A stretch of DNA of 64,000 bases from contig NZ_MDDR01000035.1 in the NCBI RefSeq assembly GCF_001870435.1, positions 186,001-250,000 on the forward strand. The letters are read 5' to 3'. Below, piece by piece: positions 8,687 to 18,111 of this stretch. Position numbers and translations under genes: made by a program. Within the stretch, counting starts at the first letter, position 1. Each line of letters begins with the position of its first letter. The notes under the pieces were generated by a model. It worked only from the letters and a program-made list of their open reading frames with translations, searched no databases and was not told the origin of the DNA. This DNA is from Pseudomonas costantinii. Lineage in GTDB: Bacteria; Pseudomonadota; Gammaproteobacteria; Pseudomonadales; Pseudomonadaceae.

Positions 8687-8973
8687 GTGTTATTCCTTGT
8701 TACAGATGAGAAGGGTGGAGGTCAGTGTAAGTCAGTCGTAGCAGGCTTGCGCGACACAACTGTTAACACTGTTGATTTTTATCGACACATTAAATCGCAA
8801 AAAGTTTGCAAAGTGCCATCAATCGCGCGCGGAATACGCGTCATTTCAGTGGCTTACCACACTATTTTCTTAATCGAGGTGGTACGGCTTTTCTATTTAT
8901 CTTCTGACTCTCGGGTCACTAGCCTCTGGCAAGCACAACTGAATGTGCACTAAAAAAACCAGAGGAAACCTCG

Positions 8974-10515
8974 ATGAAAAATCCAATGAGCCGTGGTCCG
9001 GCTCCAGCGCGATACGCGTTGGTACTGATGACCGCCAGCCTGCTTTCCCTCTCCGTACACGCCGCCAACCTGACTCGCGATAACGGCGCCGCCGTTGGCG
9101 ATAACCAGAACTCGCAAACCGCCGGCGCCAACGGTCCGGTGCTGTTGCAAGACGTGCAGCTTATTCAGAAGCTGCAACGCTTCGATCGTGAGCGTATCCC
9201 GGAGCGCGTGGTACACGCCCGTGGCACGGGTGCCCACGGCACTTTCACCGTCACCGACAACCTCAGCGACCTGACCAAAGCCAAAGTATTCGCCGCCGGT
9301 GAAGCCACTCCAGTGTTCGTGCGGTTCTCGGCTGTGGTCCACGGCAACCATTCCCCGGAAACCTTGCGTGACCCGCGCGGCTTCGCCACCAAGTTCTACA
9401 CCGCTGACGGTAACTGGGACCTGGTGGGAAACAACTTCCCAACGTTCTTTATTCGGGATGCCATAAAGTTTCCGGACATGGTCCACGCCTTTAAACCCGA
9501 CCCACGGACTAACTTGGATGATGACTCGCGTCGTTTCGACTTCTTCTCCCATGTTCCAGAGTCAACCCGTACATTGACCGAGCTGTATTCCGACTCCGGC
9601 ACCCCGGCCAGTTACCGGGAAATGGATGGCAATGGCGTACATGCCTACAAGTTGATCAACGCCAAGGGCGAAGTGCACTACGTCAAGTTCCACTGGAAGA
9701 GCCTGCAAGGCATCAAGAACCTTGATCCCAAGCAAGTTACCGAGGTGCAGGGGCGTGACTACAGCCATATGACTAACGACCTGGTCACCCATATCAACAA
9801 GGGCGACTTCCCCAAGTGGGACCTGTACGTACAGGTGCTAAAGCCTGAAGACCTGGCCAAGTTCGATTTCGACCCATTGGATGCCACGAAGATCTGGCCG
9901 AACGTGCCGGAGCGCAAAGTCGGGCAGATGGTGCTGAACCGCAACCCGGCGAATGTCTTCCAGGAAACCGAGCAAGTGGCGATGGCCCCGGCCAACCTGG
10001 TGCCGGGCATCGAGCCTTCGGAAGACCGCCTGCTGCAAGGCCGAGTGTTCTCCTACGCCGACACGCAGATGTACCGCCTGGGGCCGAATGCCCTGCAACT
10101 GCCGATCAACGCTCCTCGGGTCACCGTCAACAACGGTAACCAGGATGGCGCGATGAACTTTGGCAAAACCACCACGGGCGTGAACTACCAGCCAAGCCGC
10201 CTGTTGCCACGGGAAGAACCGCAAACCGCGCGCTACAGCCAGTCGGCGCTGGTGGGCAGCACTCAGCAGGCGAAGATCCAGCGTGAGCAGAACTTCAAGC
10301 AGGCGGGTGACCTGTACCGCTCTTTCAATAAGAAAGAACGTCAGGACTTGATCGATAACTTCGGCGGCTCCCTGGCCACTACCGATGACGAGAGCAAGCA
10401 CATCATCCTGTCGTTCCTCTACAAGGCAGACCCTGAGTACGGCACCGGCGTGACCAAGGTGGCCAAGGGCGACCTGGCTCGCGTTAAAGCGCTGGCAGAA
10501 AAACTGACCGACTGA
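8974..10515 (+). CDS. katB: Exported monofunctional haem catalase
   Basis: A 513-residue catalase that dismutates hydrogen peroxide. A signal peptide (about residues 1-30, ending SVHA-A) indicates export. The catalytic histidine lies in VVHARGTGAHGTFTVTD, the distal Asn in LVGNNFPTFFIRD, and the haem-ligand tyrosine in the signature RVFSYADTQMYRLGPN. The usual AGERGSAD segment is replaced by VVHGNHSPET, which I believe is normal in the KatB branch. ankB follows 56 bases downstream, as in P. aeruginosa, where katB-ankB are co-transcribed and peroxide-inducible through OxyR. I could not find a convincing OxyR site by eye in the 287-bp upstream region. Confidence 0.95.
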   Translation: MKNPMSRGPAPARYALVLMTASLLSLSVHAANLTRDNGAAVGDNQNSQTAGANGPVLLQDVQLIQKLQRFDRERIPERVVHARGTGAHGTFTVTDNLSDLTKAKVFAAGEATPVFVRFSAVVHGNHSPETLRDPRGFATKFYTADGNWDLVGNNFPTFFIRDAIKFPDMVHAFKPDPRTNLDDDSRRFDFFSHVPESTRTLTELYSDSGTPASYREMDGNGVHAYKLINAKGEVHYVKFHWKSLQGIKNLDPKQVTEVQGRDYSHMTNDLVTHINKGDFPKWDLYVQVLKPEDLAKFDFDPLDATKIWPNVPERKVGQMVLNRNPANVFQETEQVAMAPANLVPGIEPSEDRLLQGRVFSYADTQMYRLGPNALQLPINAPRVTVNNGNQDGAMNFGKTTTGVNYQPSRLLPREEPQTARYSQSALVGSTQQAKIQREQNFKQAGDLYRSFNKKERQDLIDNFGGSLATTDDESKHIILSFLYKADPEYGTGVTKVAKGDLARVKALAEKLTD

Positions 10516-10525
10516 CGTCTGTTCC

Positions 10526-10553
10526 GGTCGACGCTCTAAAGAGGGCGTCGACC
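10526..10553. repeat. Stem-loop between katB and ankB
   Basis: GGTCGACGC...GCGTCGACC forms a strong hairpin with a small AAAG loop and a 2-base bulge. No T run follows, so it is more likely an mRNA-stabilising or partial-termination element that lowers ankB relative to katB than a full terminator. Confidence 0.6.
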
Positions 10554-10571
10554 CCAGTTAGGAGAAAACCT

Positions 10572-11111
10572 GTGCGAGTTTCTATTGGTTTACTAATGGC
10601 CATGCTTGCCTTTGTCGCCCACGCCGAGTCCCCCGACCCGAGCGCACTCAAAGCACAATTGCAGGACTACTACTTCGATGCCGCCCGCCGTGGCGATATC
10701 GACATGCTTAATACCTTTATCGAATCCGGCTATGGCCTCAACACCCAGGACGACAAGGGTTACACCGCGCTGATCCTCGCTGCTTATCACGGCCAGGGGC
10801 CCTTCGTGGAGCGGCTGCTCAACGCGGGAGCCGACGCCTGTGTGCAGGACAAACGCGGCAACACCGCCCTGATGGGCGCGATCTTCAAGGGCGAACTGAA
10901 AATCGCCCAGCGACTGCTGGCGACCGACTGCAACCCCGACCAGCGTAACGGTGCCGGGCAAACTGCCGCCATGTACGCCGGGTTGTTCAAGCGCGTCGAA
11001 CTGCTGGATGAATTGAAAGCCAGAGGCGCCGACCTCAACGCAGAGGACCCGATCGGCAACAGCGCTTCACGATTGGCCAGCGGTGAAATCCGGACCCCGG
11101 CGCCGCGCTGA
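10572..11111 (+). CDS. ankB: Exported ankyrin-repeat protein, catalase partner
   Basis: A 179-residue protein starting at GTG (10572) behind GGAGAAAA. A signal peptide (MRVSIGLLMAMLAFVAHAES) is followed by four to five ankyrin repeats, for example DKGYTALILAAYHGQGPFVERLLNAGAD and RGNTALMGAIFKGELKIAQRLL. In P. aeruginosa AnkB is needed for full KatB activity and is thought to act in the periplasm, and the same partnership with the upstream gene is inferred. The gene ends 35 bases before radA, so read-through is possible. Confidence 0.92.
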   Translation: MRVSIGLLMAMLAFVAHAESPDPSALKAQLQDYYFDAARRGDIDMLNTFIESGYGLNTQDDKGYTALILAAYHGQGPFVERLLNAGADACVQDKRGNTALMGAIFKGELKIAQRLLATDCNPDQRNGAGQTAAMYAGLFKRVELLDELKARGADLNAEDPIGNSASRLASGEIRTPAPR

Positions 11112-11146
11112 GCTATCATCGCGGTTTTTCGGTTGGAGGTTCTCAA

Positions 11147-12514
11147 ATGGCAAAGGCCAAGCGCATGTACGGCTGCACGGAGTGCGGCGCGACCTTTCCC
11201 AAGTGGGCCGGCCAATGCACCGAGTGCGGTGCGTGGAACACCCTGACTGAAACCATGATTGAAAGCGGTGGCGCCGCGGCCCCCTCCGGCCGCGCAGGCT
11301 GGACCGGGCAACAGGCGCAGATCAAGACCCTGGCCGAAGTCAGCGTCGAAGAGATCCCGCGTTTCTCCACGGCTTCCGGCGAACTGGATCGGGTACTCGG
11401 CGGTGGCCTGGTGGACGGCTCGGTGGTGCTGATCGGTGGCGACCCCGGCATCGGTAAATCGACGATCCTGCTGCAAACCCTGTGCAGCATTGCCAGCCGC
11501 ATGCCGGCACTGTATGTCACCGGTGAAGAGTCCCAGCAACAAGTGGCCATGCGTGCCCGTCGGCTAGGCTTGCCCCAGGACCAACTGCGGGTGATGACCG
11601 AAACCTGCATCGAAAGCATCATCGCCACGGCCCGGATCGAAAAACCCAAGGTCATGGTGATCGACTCGATCCAGACGATTTTCACCGAACAATTGCAGTC
11701 GGCACCCGGTGGCGTGTCCCAGGTGCGCGAAAGTGCGGCGCTGCTGGTGCGCTATGCCAAGCAGAGCGGCACGGCGATCTTCCTGGTCGGCCACGTGACC
11801 AAAGAAGGCGCACTGGCCGGGCCACGCGTGCTGGAGCATATGGTCGACACCGTGCTGTATTTCGAAGGCGAGTCCGATGGTCGTTTGCGTTTGCTGCGAG
11901 CGGTGAAGAACCGCTTTGGCGCGGTGAACGAACTGGGCGTATTTGCCATGACTGACCGGGGGCTGAAAGAAGTCTCCAACCCGTCGGCAATTTTTCTGAC
12001 CCGCGCCCAGGAAGAAGTCCCGGGCAGTGTGGTAATGGCGACGTGGGAAGGTACTCGGCCGATGCTGGTGGAAGTCCAGGCGCTGGTGGATGACAGCCAT
12101 CTGGCCAACCCGCGCCGGGTAACCCTCGGTCTGGATCAGAACCGCTTGGCGATGCTGCTCGCGGTATTGCACCGTCACGGCGGCATTCCCACCCACGACC
12201 AGGATGTATTCCTCAACGTGGTCGGCGGGGTCAAAGTGCTGGAAACTGCATCTGACCTGGCCTTGATGGCGGCGGTGATGTCCAGCCTGCGTAATCGACC
12301 GCTGCCCCACGATTTGCTGGTGTTTGGTGAAGTCGGCCTTTCCGGTGAAGTGCGACCGGTGCCTAGCGGCCAGGAAAGACTGAAAGAAGCGGCCAAGCAC
12401 GGTTTCAAACGCGCGATCGTGCCCAAAGGTAATGCGCCGAAGGAGTCGCCGCCGGGAATACAGATTATTGGGGTGACGCGGTTGGAGCAGGCGTTGGATG
12501 CGTTGTTCGAGTAA
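11147..12514 (+). CDS. radA: DNA repair / branch-migration ATPase RadA
   Basis: A 455-residue cytoplasmic ATPase that promotes branch migration during recombinational repair. The N-terminal C4 zinc finger is CTECGATFPKWAGQCTECGAW (about residues 10-30). The RecA-like core has Walker A GGDPGIGKST (about residue 97) and the RadA-specific KNRFG motif (VKNRFGAVNELGVF, about residue 255). The C-terminus is the Lon-protease-like domain (VFLNVVGGVKV, LVFGEVGLSGEVRPV), which lacks protease activity in this family. Length and start (ATG after GGAGG) are typical. Confidence 0.97.
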   Translation: MAKAKRMYGCTECGATFPKWAGQCTECGAWNTLTETMIESGGAAAPSGRAGWTGQQAQIKTLAEVSVEEIPRFSTASGELDRVLGGGLVDGSVVLIGGDPGIGKSTILLQTLCSIASRMPALYVTGEESQQQVAMRARRLGLPQDQLRVMTETCIESIIATARIEKPKVMVIDSIQTIFTEQLQSAPGGVSQVRESAALLVRYAKQSGTAIFLVGHVTKEGALAGPRVLEHMVDTVLYFEGESDGRLRLLRAVKNRFGAVNELGVFAMTDRGLKEVSNPSAIFLTRAQEEVPGSVVMATWEGTRPMLVEVQALVDDSHLANPRRVTLGLDQNRLAMLLAVLHRHGGIPTHDQDVFLNVVGGVKVLETASDLALMAAVMSSLRNRPLPHDLLVFGEVGLSGEVRPVPSGQERLKEAAKHGFKRAIVPKGNAPKESPPGIQIIGVTRLEQALDALFE

Positions 12515-12543
12515 CCACCGATATCACGGCCTGCAGGGTTCAG

Positions 12544-12611
12544 TGTGGGAGTCGGGCTTGACCGCGATTAGGGCGTGTCAGTTAAAAATCACCAAGACAG
12601 TTGCTCCCACA
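12544..12611. repeat. Degenerate REP palindrome after radA
   Basis: Outer arms TGTGGGAG and CTCCCACA with GGGCTTG inside the left arm resemble the REP sequence seen intact at 15482-15569, but the inner parts have decayed. Likely a REP remnant. Confidence 0.5.
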
Positions 12612-12629
12612 TTGGCTCGGCGTCAATGT

Positions 12630-12998
12630 TCAAATTCCCAGCAACGCCGCCAACTCACGATGCAGTTCATCCTCATCACCCAGATTTAACTCAATCAACC
12701 GCCGCAAATGGCTGATCGAGTCCAGGTCGATGTGTTGGCACACGAAGCCCAGTTGGCCATGATCTTCGTGTGTCAGCCGGGCTTGCATCTTTATATGGGC
12801 CTTTGGGTCCAGGCGTATGTCGACGTCGAATGGCAGCGCTTTATTCCCCTTCCAGCCTTCGGGTCGTTGCACCAACAAGCCCTTCAGCGACAGATCCACC
12901 AATTGCACCGGCCACTCCCTGCCGTTTTGCCGAAGTTCGGTCTTGGCGTCAAAGGCTATCCGGCGAAAACGGCGGCGATCAGACGGTTGCTCGGTCAT
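12630..12998 (-). CDS. mapZ: PilZ-domain c-di-GMP receptor MapZ
   Basis: A 122-residue single-domain PilZ protein. The c-di-GMP-binding residues are visible: the N-terminal RRRFRR (RxxxR) and DLSLKGLLV (D-x-S-x-x-G). The C-terminal stretch CQHIDLDSISHLRRLIELNL is nearly identical to what I recall of P. aeruginosa PA4608 (MapZ). MapZ, when loaded with c-di-GMP, binds the chemotaxis methyltransferase CheR1 and alters flagellar switching. Position next to radA is also as in PAO1. It shares the neighbourhood with the diguanylate cyclase/phosphodiesterase gene morA. Confidence 0.9.
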   Translation of the reverse strand: MTEQPSDRRRFRRIAFDAKTELRQNGREWPVQLVDLSLKGLLVQRPEGWKGNKALPFDVDIRLDPKAHIKMQARLTHEDHGQLGFVCQHIDLDSISHLRRLIELNLGDEDELHRELAALLGI

Positions 12999-13172
12999 GG
13001 TGAAACCCTCTGTGGATAGGGGGATTGTAGCCCTGCGCCACTATTGGGCCGGTTTTTCTGCTTTTTTTGCCTCGTGAAGGCTCTAGACCAACGTAGGGGG
13101 GTGGCCTTTGAGGCCAACAGCGCTAAACTCGGAACGGCTGTCCTTTCTGTCCACCCTGGCTGGAATATAAAA

Positions 13173-15239
13173 ATGAAAAATAATAATAGCCTGCTACGCC
13201 ACCTACCCTGGCTGGTGCTGGCAATCGTAGGAGCGTGCGCCCTGGGCGTAGTGGCCTTGCGCCGCGGCGAGGCGATCAACGCCTTGTGGATTGTGGTCGC
13301 AGCTGTGGCCATCTACCTGGTTGCGTACCGTTACTACAGTCTGTTCATCGCAAATAATGTGATGCAGCTTGATTCACGGCGGGCCACCCCCGCAGTGCTC
13401 AATAACGACGGTCTGGACTATGTGCCGACCAACAAACACATCCTTTTCGGTCACCACTTTGCGGCGATTGCCGGTGCAGGCCCTCTGGTCGGTCCGGTAC
13501 TGGCGGCGCAAATGGGCTACCTGCCCGGCACCCTGTGGCTGATTGCCGGGGTGGTGCTGGCCGGTGCGGTGCAGGACTTCATGGTTCTGTTCCTGTCCAC
13601 TCGTCGCAATGGTCGCTCCCTGGGGGACATGGTCCGCGAAGAGATGGGCCGCATTCCCGGGACCATTGCGCTGTTTGGCTGCTTCCTGATCATGATCATC
13701 ATCCTCGCGGTGTTGGCCCTGATCGTAGTCAAAGCCTTGGCCGAGAGCCCATGGGGCATCTTTACCGTGATGGCAACCATCCCGATCGCGATGTTCATGG
13801 GCGTGTACATGCGCTACATCCGCCCGGGTCGTATCGGTGAAATTTCGATTATCGGCGTGCTGTTGCTGCTGGGTTCGATCTGGCTGGGCGGGCAAATTGC
13901 CGCTGACCCGGTCTGGGCCAAGGCCTTCTCCTTTACCGGAATCCAGATTACCTGGATGCTGATCGGCTACGGTTTTGTGGCTGCGGTACTGCCGGTGTGG
14001 CTGATCCTTGCACCGCGTGACTACCTTTCTACTTTCCTGAAAATCGGCACCATCATTGCCTTGGCAATCGGCATCCTGGTCACCATGCCAGAGCTGAAAA
14101 TGCCGGCCCTGACCCAGTTCATCGATGGCACTGGCCCGGTGTGGAAGGGCGGCCTGTTCCCGTTCCTGTTCATCACCATCGCCTGTGGCGCGGTCTCGGG
14201 TTTTCACGCGCTGATCTCCTCGGGCACCACGCCCAAGCTGCTGGATAACGAAACCAACGCGCGCTACATCGGTTACGGCGCGATGCTGATGGAGTCGTTC
14301 GTGGCGATCATGGCCATGGTTGCCGCTTCGGTGATCGAGCCTGGCGTGTATTTCGCCATGAACAGCCCGGCGGCCGTGGTCGGCGGTGATGTGGTGGCTG
14401 TGGCGCAAACCGTCAGCAGTTGGGGCTTTGCAATTACCCCGGAAGCGCTGACTGCGGTGGCCCATGACATCGGCGAAACCACCATCCTGGCGCGTGCCGG
14501 CGGTGCACCAACCCTGGCGGTGGGTATCGCGCAGATCCTGCACAGTGTGCTGCCAGGTGAAAACACCATGGCGTTCTGGTACCACTTTGCGATTCTGTTC
14601 GAAGCGTTGTTCATCCTGACGGCGGTCGACGCCGGTACCCGTGCCGGTCGCTTCATGCTGCAAGACTTGCTGGGTTCCTTTGTGCCTTCGCTCAAGCGCA
14701 CCGAGTCCTGGACTGCCAACCTGATTGCTACAGCCGGTTGTGTGGCGATGTGGGGTTACCTGTTGTACCAAGGCGTGATCGACCCACTGGGCGGTATCAA
14801 CACCTTGTGGCCGTTGTTCGGTATCTCCAACCAGATGCTGGCCGGTATCGCGCTGATGCTCGCCACGGTTGTGCTGATCAAAATGAAACGCCAACGCTAC
14901 ATCTGGGTGACCATGCTGCCGGCGGTATGGCTGCTGATTTGCACCACCACGGCGGGCTTCATCAAGCTGTTCGATGCCAACCCTGCGATCGGCTTCCTGT
15001 CGCTGGCCAAGAAGTACAGCGATGCCCTGGCCAACGGCCAGATCCTGGCACCGGCCAAGAACGTCGACCAGATGCAGCATGTGATCTGGAACGCCTACAC
15101 CAACGCAACGCTGACGGCGCTGTTCCTGTTCGTGGTATTCAGCATTCTGTTCTATGCGCTCAAGGTCGGTGTTGCCGCCTGGGGCAACAAAGAACGTACG
15201 GATAAAGAAGCCCCGTTCCAGGCCGTACCGGACGCGTAA
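13173..15239 (+). CDS. cstA: Carbon starvation protein CstA (peptide/pyruvate transporter family)
   Basis: A 688-residue inner-membrane protein with about 16-18 hydrophobic segments. Family landmarks are GHHFAAIAGAGPLVGPVLAAQMGYLPG (about residues 92-118), VQDFMVLFLSTRRNGRSLG and the CstA C-terminal segment starting SWTANLIATAGCVAMWGYLL. The family imports pyruvate or small peptides. The ATG at 13173 gives a charged short N-terminus before the first helix. The gene is followed 15 bases later by the small YbdD/YjiX-family gene, the usual pair. Confidence 0.93.
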   Translation: MKNNNSLLRHLPWLVLAIVGACALGVVALRRGEAINALWIVVAAVAIYLVAYRYYSLFIANNVMQLDSRRATPAVLNNDGLDYVPTNKHILFGHHFAAIAGAGPLVGPVLAAQMGYLPGTLWLIAGVVLAGAVQDFMVLFLSTRRNGRSLGDMVREEMGRIPGTIALFGCFLIMIIILAVLALIVVKALAESPWGIFTVMATIPIAMFMGVYMRYIRPGRIGEISIIGVLLLLGSIWLGGQIAADPVWAKAFSFTGIQITWMLIGYGFVAAVLPVWLILAPRDYLSTFLKIGTIIALAIGILVTMPELKMPALTQFIDGTGPVWKGGLFPFLFITIACGAVSGFHALISSGTTPKLLDNETNARYIGYGAMLMESFVAIMAMVAASVIEPGVYFAMNSPAAVVGGDVVAVAQTVSSWGFAITPEALTAVAHDIGETTILARAGGAPTLAVGIAQILHSVLPGENTMAFWYHFAILFEALFILTAVDAGTRAGRFMLQDLLGSFVPSLKRTESWTANLIATAGCVAMWGYLLYQGVIDPLGGINTLWPLFGISNQMLAGIALMLATVVLIKMKRQRYIWVTMLPAVWLLICTTTAGFIKLFDANPAIGFLSLAKKYSDALANGQILAPAKNVDQMQHVIWNAYTNATLTALFLFVVFSILFYALKVGVAAWGNKERTDKEAPFQAVPDA

Positions 15240-15254
15240 TCGAGGATTGCAACC

Positions 15255-15452
15255 ATGTTCAATGACATCAGTCGCCTCGGTAAATACCTCGGTCAGGCCG
15301 CGCGCCTGATGGTCGGCATGCCCGACTACGACACGTACGTCGAGCATATGCAAACCAAGCACCCGGACAAGCCGATGATGGACTACAAGACGTTCTTCCG
15401 GGAACGTCAGGAAGCCCGTTACGGCGGCAAGGGTGGGCCTAAGTGCTGCTGA
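15255..15452 (+). CDS. YbdD/YjiX family (DUF466) small protein
   Basis: A 65-residue cytoplasmic protein starting [20 protein letters not shown] and ending GGKGGPKCC. It has the family core [19 protein letters not shown]. Such proteins are encoded directly after cstA or btsT genes, and this one starts 15 bases after cstA with a GAGGA ribosome-binding site. Its role is not established. A helper of the transporter is the usual inference. Confidence 0.9.
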   Translation: MFNDISRLGKYLGQAARLMVGMPDYDTYVEHMQTKHPDKPMMDYKTFFRERQEARYGGKGGPKCC

Positions 15453-15481
15453 CCCGATAGTTCGGGTGGGTAGTGATTCCT

Positions 15482-15569
15482 TGTGGGAGGGGGCTTGTTC
15501 CCGATAGCGGTGTGTCAGTGACCTATAAGTGCCTGACACACCGCTATCGGGAGCAAGCCCCCTCCCACA
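15482..15569. repeat. REP/BIME inverted pair (GTGGGAGGGGGCTTG type)
   Basis: Two 37-base arms (15482-15518 and 15533-15569) are inverted copies with one mismatch, separated by 14 bases. The sequence TGTGGGAGGGGGCTTGCTCC is the well-known REP of the P. fluorescens group. It sits between the cstA operon and the GTPase gene. Confidence 0.92.
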
Positions 15570-15606
15570 TTTGTTTGTGTTCCTTCAGTTATAAGGAGAA
15601 CTGTCT

Positions 15607-16563
15607 TTGTCCTCTCCCATCCCAGTCACCATCCTCAGCGGCTTCCTCGGCGCCGGCAAAACCACCTTGCTGCGCCATCTGCTCAAGGCTGAGCACGGCC
15701 TGAAAATCGCCGTGATCGAAAACGAATTCAGTGATGCCGGTATCGACACCCAGCTGTTGGGCGAAGAACCGGTGCAAGTCATGACGCTGTCCAACGGCTG
15801 CGTCTGCTGCACCATTCACACCGACCTGACCAAGGCCCTGTACCTGCTGCTGGAGCGCCTGGACAGTGGCGTGATCGCCTTCGACCGGTTGGTGATCGAA
15901 TGCACTGGCCTGGCTGACCCGGCGCCGGTGGCCCAGACCTTTTTCATCGATGAAGAACTGCGCGAGCGCTACATTCTTGACGGCATCATCACCCTGGTGG
16001 ACGCGGCCCATGCCGAGCATCACCTGACCCAAACTATCGCCCAGGCCCAGATTGGTTTCGCCGACCGTCTGCTGGTGAGCAAGCGCGATCTGGTGGACGA
16101 GGCGACGTTTGATGCCCTCAGCCAGCGCCTTACCCGCATCAACCGTCGCGCGCCGATTCGCGTAGTCGACCATGGCAACATCGACCTGGCTGAATTGCTC
16201 GATGTGCGCGGCTTCAACCTCAACGCAGGCATGAGCCTGCGCCCGGTGAGCGCTGCGCCGTCCATCGACCGCATCGCAAGCCTGGTGCTGCGTACCGACC
16301 AGCCGCTGGATATCGACCGCCTCAGCGAGTTCATGAATGAACTGCTGGAAGACCACGGCAAGCAACTGCTGCGCTACAAGGGCGTGCTGAACATTGCCGG
16401 GGAAGACCGGCGCATGGTGTTCCAGGGCGTGCTCAAACTCTACGGCTTCGACTGGGACACTGAATGGGCCGAGGGCGAGGCGCGGGAAAGTGTGATTGTG
16501 TTTATTGCCGATGAACTGCCGGAACAGAAGATTCGCGAAGGCTTTACCCGCGTTTACCAGTGA
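15607..16563 (+). CDS. yjiA: CobW/COG0523-family GTPase (YjiA-like)
   Basis: A 318-residue P-loop GTPase of the metallochaperone-like COG0523 family. Walker A is GFLGAGKTTLLRHLL (about residues 12-26). The metal-binding motif CVCC is in NGCVCCTIHTDL (about residues 63-74). The Walker B/switch region is VIECTGLADPAPVAQTF, the base-recognition motif is SKRDL, and the C-terminal CobW-C domain contains RYKGVLNIAG and RRMVFQGV. The start is a TTG at 15607 behind AAGGAGA. Substrate metal is unknown. No Zur-type site was recognised upstream. In PAO1 a homologue also lies between cstA and glyA. Confidence 0.88.
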   Translation: MSSPIPVTILSGFLGAGKTTLLRHLLKAEHGLKIAVIENEFSDAGIDTQLLGEEPVQVMTLSNGCVCCTIHTDLTKALYLLLERLDSGVIAFDRLVIECTGLADPAPVAQTFFIDEELRERYILDGIITLVDAAHAEHHLTQTIAQAQIGFADRLLVSKRDLVDEATFDALSQRLTRINRRAPIRVVDHGNIDLAELLDVRGFNLNAGMSLRPVSAAPSIDRIASLVLRTDQPLDIDRLSEFMNELLEDHGKQLLRYKGVLNIAGEDRRMVFQGVLKLYGFDWDTEWAEGEARESVIVFIADELPEQKIREGFTRVYQ

Positions 16564-16668
16564 TCGTTCCCACGCTCTGCGTGGGAATGCAGCCTAGGAC
16601 GCTCCGCGTCCCAAAGCGTGACGCGGAGCGTCACAAGAGGCGTTCCCACGCAGAGCGTGGGAACGATC
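16562..16668. repeat. REP palindrome (GATCGTTCCCACGC type), copy 1
   Basis: Nested inverted repeats: outer arms GATCGTTCCCACGCTCTGCG and its complement ending GGGAACGATC, and inner arms GACGCTCCGCGTC and GACGCGGAGCGTC. A second copy with nearly the same sequence is at 18112-18223, so glyA lies between two copies. The first bases overlap the stop codon of the GTPase gene. Confidence 0.9.
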
Positions 16669-16689
16669 GTAAGTGTTTGCTTCAGGCAT

Positions 16690-16719
16690 AAAAAAGCCCG
16701 GCTCAAGAGCCGGGCTTTT
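16690..16719 (-). terminator. Rho-independent terminator of glyA
   Basis: AAAAAGCCCGGCTC...GAGCCGGGCTTTT. Read on the minus strand it is a GC-rich stem followed by a T run, 17 bases after the glyA stop. It could also stop transcripts from the left. Confidence 0.88.
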
Positions 16720-16736
16720 CATTCAAGCAACTGCAA

Positions 16737-17990
16737 TCAAGCGCCGTATACCGGCAGCTTTTTGCAGATGGCCTTGACCTTCTCACGTACCGCGTCGATC
16801 ACGGCTTCGTTGTTCAGGTCAGCCAGGATGTCGCAGATCCAACCGGCCAGTTCCTTGCACTCTGCTTCCTTGAAGCCACGAGTGGTCACAGCCGGGGTGC
16901 CGAAGCGCAGGCCGGAGGTGACGAACGGCGAACGTGGGTCGTTCGGCACGGAGTTCTTGTTCACGGTGATGAAGGCTTTGCCTAGGGCAGCGTCAGCATC
17001 TTTACCGGAGATGTCCTGCTTGATCAGCGACAGCAGGAACAGGTGGTTCTCAGTACCGCCGGAGACCACGTCAAAGCCGCGCTCGATGAACACACCGGCC
17101 ATGGCCTTGGCGTTTTTCACCACTTGTTGCTGGTAGGTTTTGAACTCAGGCTGCAGGGCTTCCTTGAAGCAGATCGCTTTAGCCGCGATCACGTGCTCCA
17201 GCGGGCCACCCTGGCCACCTGGGAACACAGCGGAGTTCAGCTTCTTCTCGATCTCGGCGTTGGCGCGAGCCAGGATCAGGCCGCCACGTGGACCGCGCAG
17301 GGTCTTGTGGGTAGTGGTGGTCACTACGTCAGCGAAAGGAACCGGGTTCGGGTAAACGCCGGCGGCAACCAAACCAGCTACGTGGGCCATGTCGACGAAC
17401 AGGTACGCGCCAACCTTGTCAGCGATAGCGCGGAAACGTGGGAAATCCAGGATCTGCGAGTAGGCAGAGAAACCGGCCACGATCATTTTTGGCTTGTGTT
17501 CAACAGCCAGGCGCTCGACTTCGTCGTAGTCGATCAGGCCGTTGCCATCGATACCGTACTGAACGGCGTTGTACAGCTTGCCGGAGGAGGAAACGCTGGC
17601 GCCGTGGGTCAGGTGACCGCCGTGGGCCAGGCTCATGCCCAGGATGGTGTCGCCCGCTTGCAGCAGGGCCAGGTAAACGGCGCTGTTGGCTTGGGAGCCG
17701 GCGTGTGGCTGGACGTTGGCATAATCGGCACCGAACAGTTCCTTGGCACGGTCGATGGCCAACTGCTCAACGATGTCGACGTACTCGCAACCGCCGTAGT
17801 AGCGCTTGCCTGGGTAGCCTTCGGCGTACTTGTTGGTCAGAACCGAACCTTGAGCCTCCATGACCGCAGGGCTGGTGTAGTTTTCCGAAGCGATCAGCTC
17901 AATGTGCTCTTCCTGGCGCACGGCTTCTTGCTCCATGGCGGCAAAGAGATCGGCGTCGTACTTGGCAATAGTCAAATCACGGCTGAACAT
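16737..17990 (-). CDS. glyA: Serine hydroxymethyltransferase
   Basis: A 417-residue PLP enzyme that converts serine and tetrahydrofolate to glycine and 5,10-methylene-tetrahydrofolate. The PLP lysine is in [18 protein letters not shown]. Other landmarks are [20 protein letters not shown] near the N-terminus, [11 protein letters not shown], and [17 protein letters not shown]. The start is the ATG at 17988-17990 ([16 protein letters not shown]). An in-frame ATG four codons upstream is less likely. It is flanked by two REP palindromes and ends in a strong terminator, so it is probably monocistronic. Pseudomonads often carry more than one glyA. By position this is the copy equivalent to PAO1 glyA3. 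Confidence 0.97.
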   Translation of the reverse strand: MFSRDLTIAKYDADLFAAMEQEAVRQEEHIELIASENYTSPAVMEAQGSVLTNKYAEGYPGKRYYGGCEYVDIVEQLAIDRAKELFGADYANVQPHAGSQANSAVYLALLQAGDTILGMSLAHGGHLTHGASVSSSGKLYNAVQYGIDGNGLIDYDEVERLAVEHKPKMIVAGFSAYSQILDFPRFRAIADKVGAYLFVDMAHVAGLVAAGVYPNPVPFADVVTTTTHKTLRGPRGGLILARANAEIEKKLNSAVFPGGQGGPLEHVIAAKAICFKEALQPEFKTYQQQVVKNAKAMAGVFIERGFDVVSGGTENHLFLLSLIKQDISGKDADAALGKAFITVNKNSVPNDPRSPFVTSGLRFGTPAVTTRGFKEAECKELAGWICDILADLNNEAVIDAVREKVKAICKKLPVYGA

Positions 17991-18111
17991 GGCGGTCCTC
18001 AAGGATCGGGGCAGAAAAGAAGCGCATTCTAACTCAATGGGTTTTAGATGGCATATGAAAGGACATCATGTCGCGGACAAGTGGCTTTCATCTGGGGATC
18101 AGTGGTGTGTT

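Noticed and set aside
8840-8973. OxyR-binding site in front of katB
   Set aside because: Some ATAG/CTAT-like quarters are present around 8868-8900, but spacing and matches are too poor to claim a site.
13374-15539. 721-codon minus-strand open frame opposite cstA
   Set aside because: Antisense to a well-conserved transporter and its partner gene. Low-complexity, no domain, and it ends in the REP palindrome.
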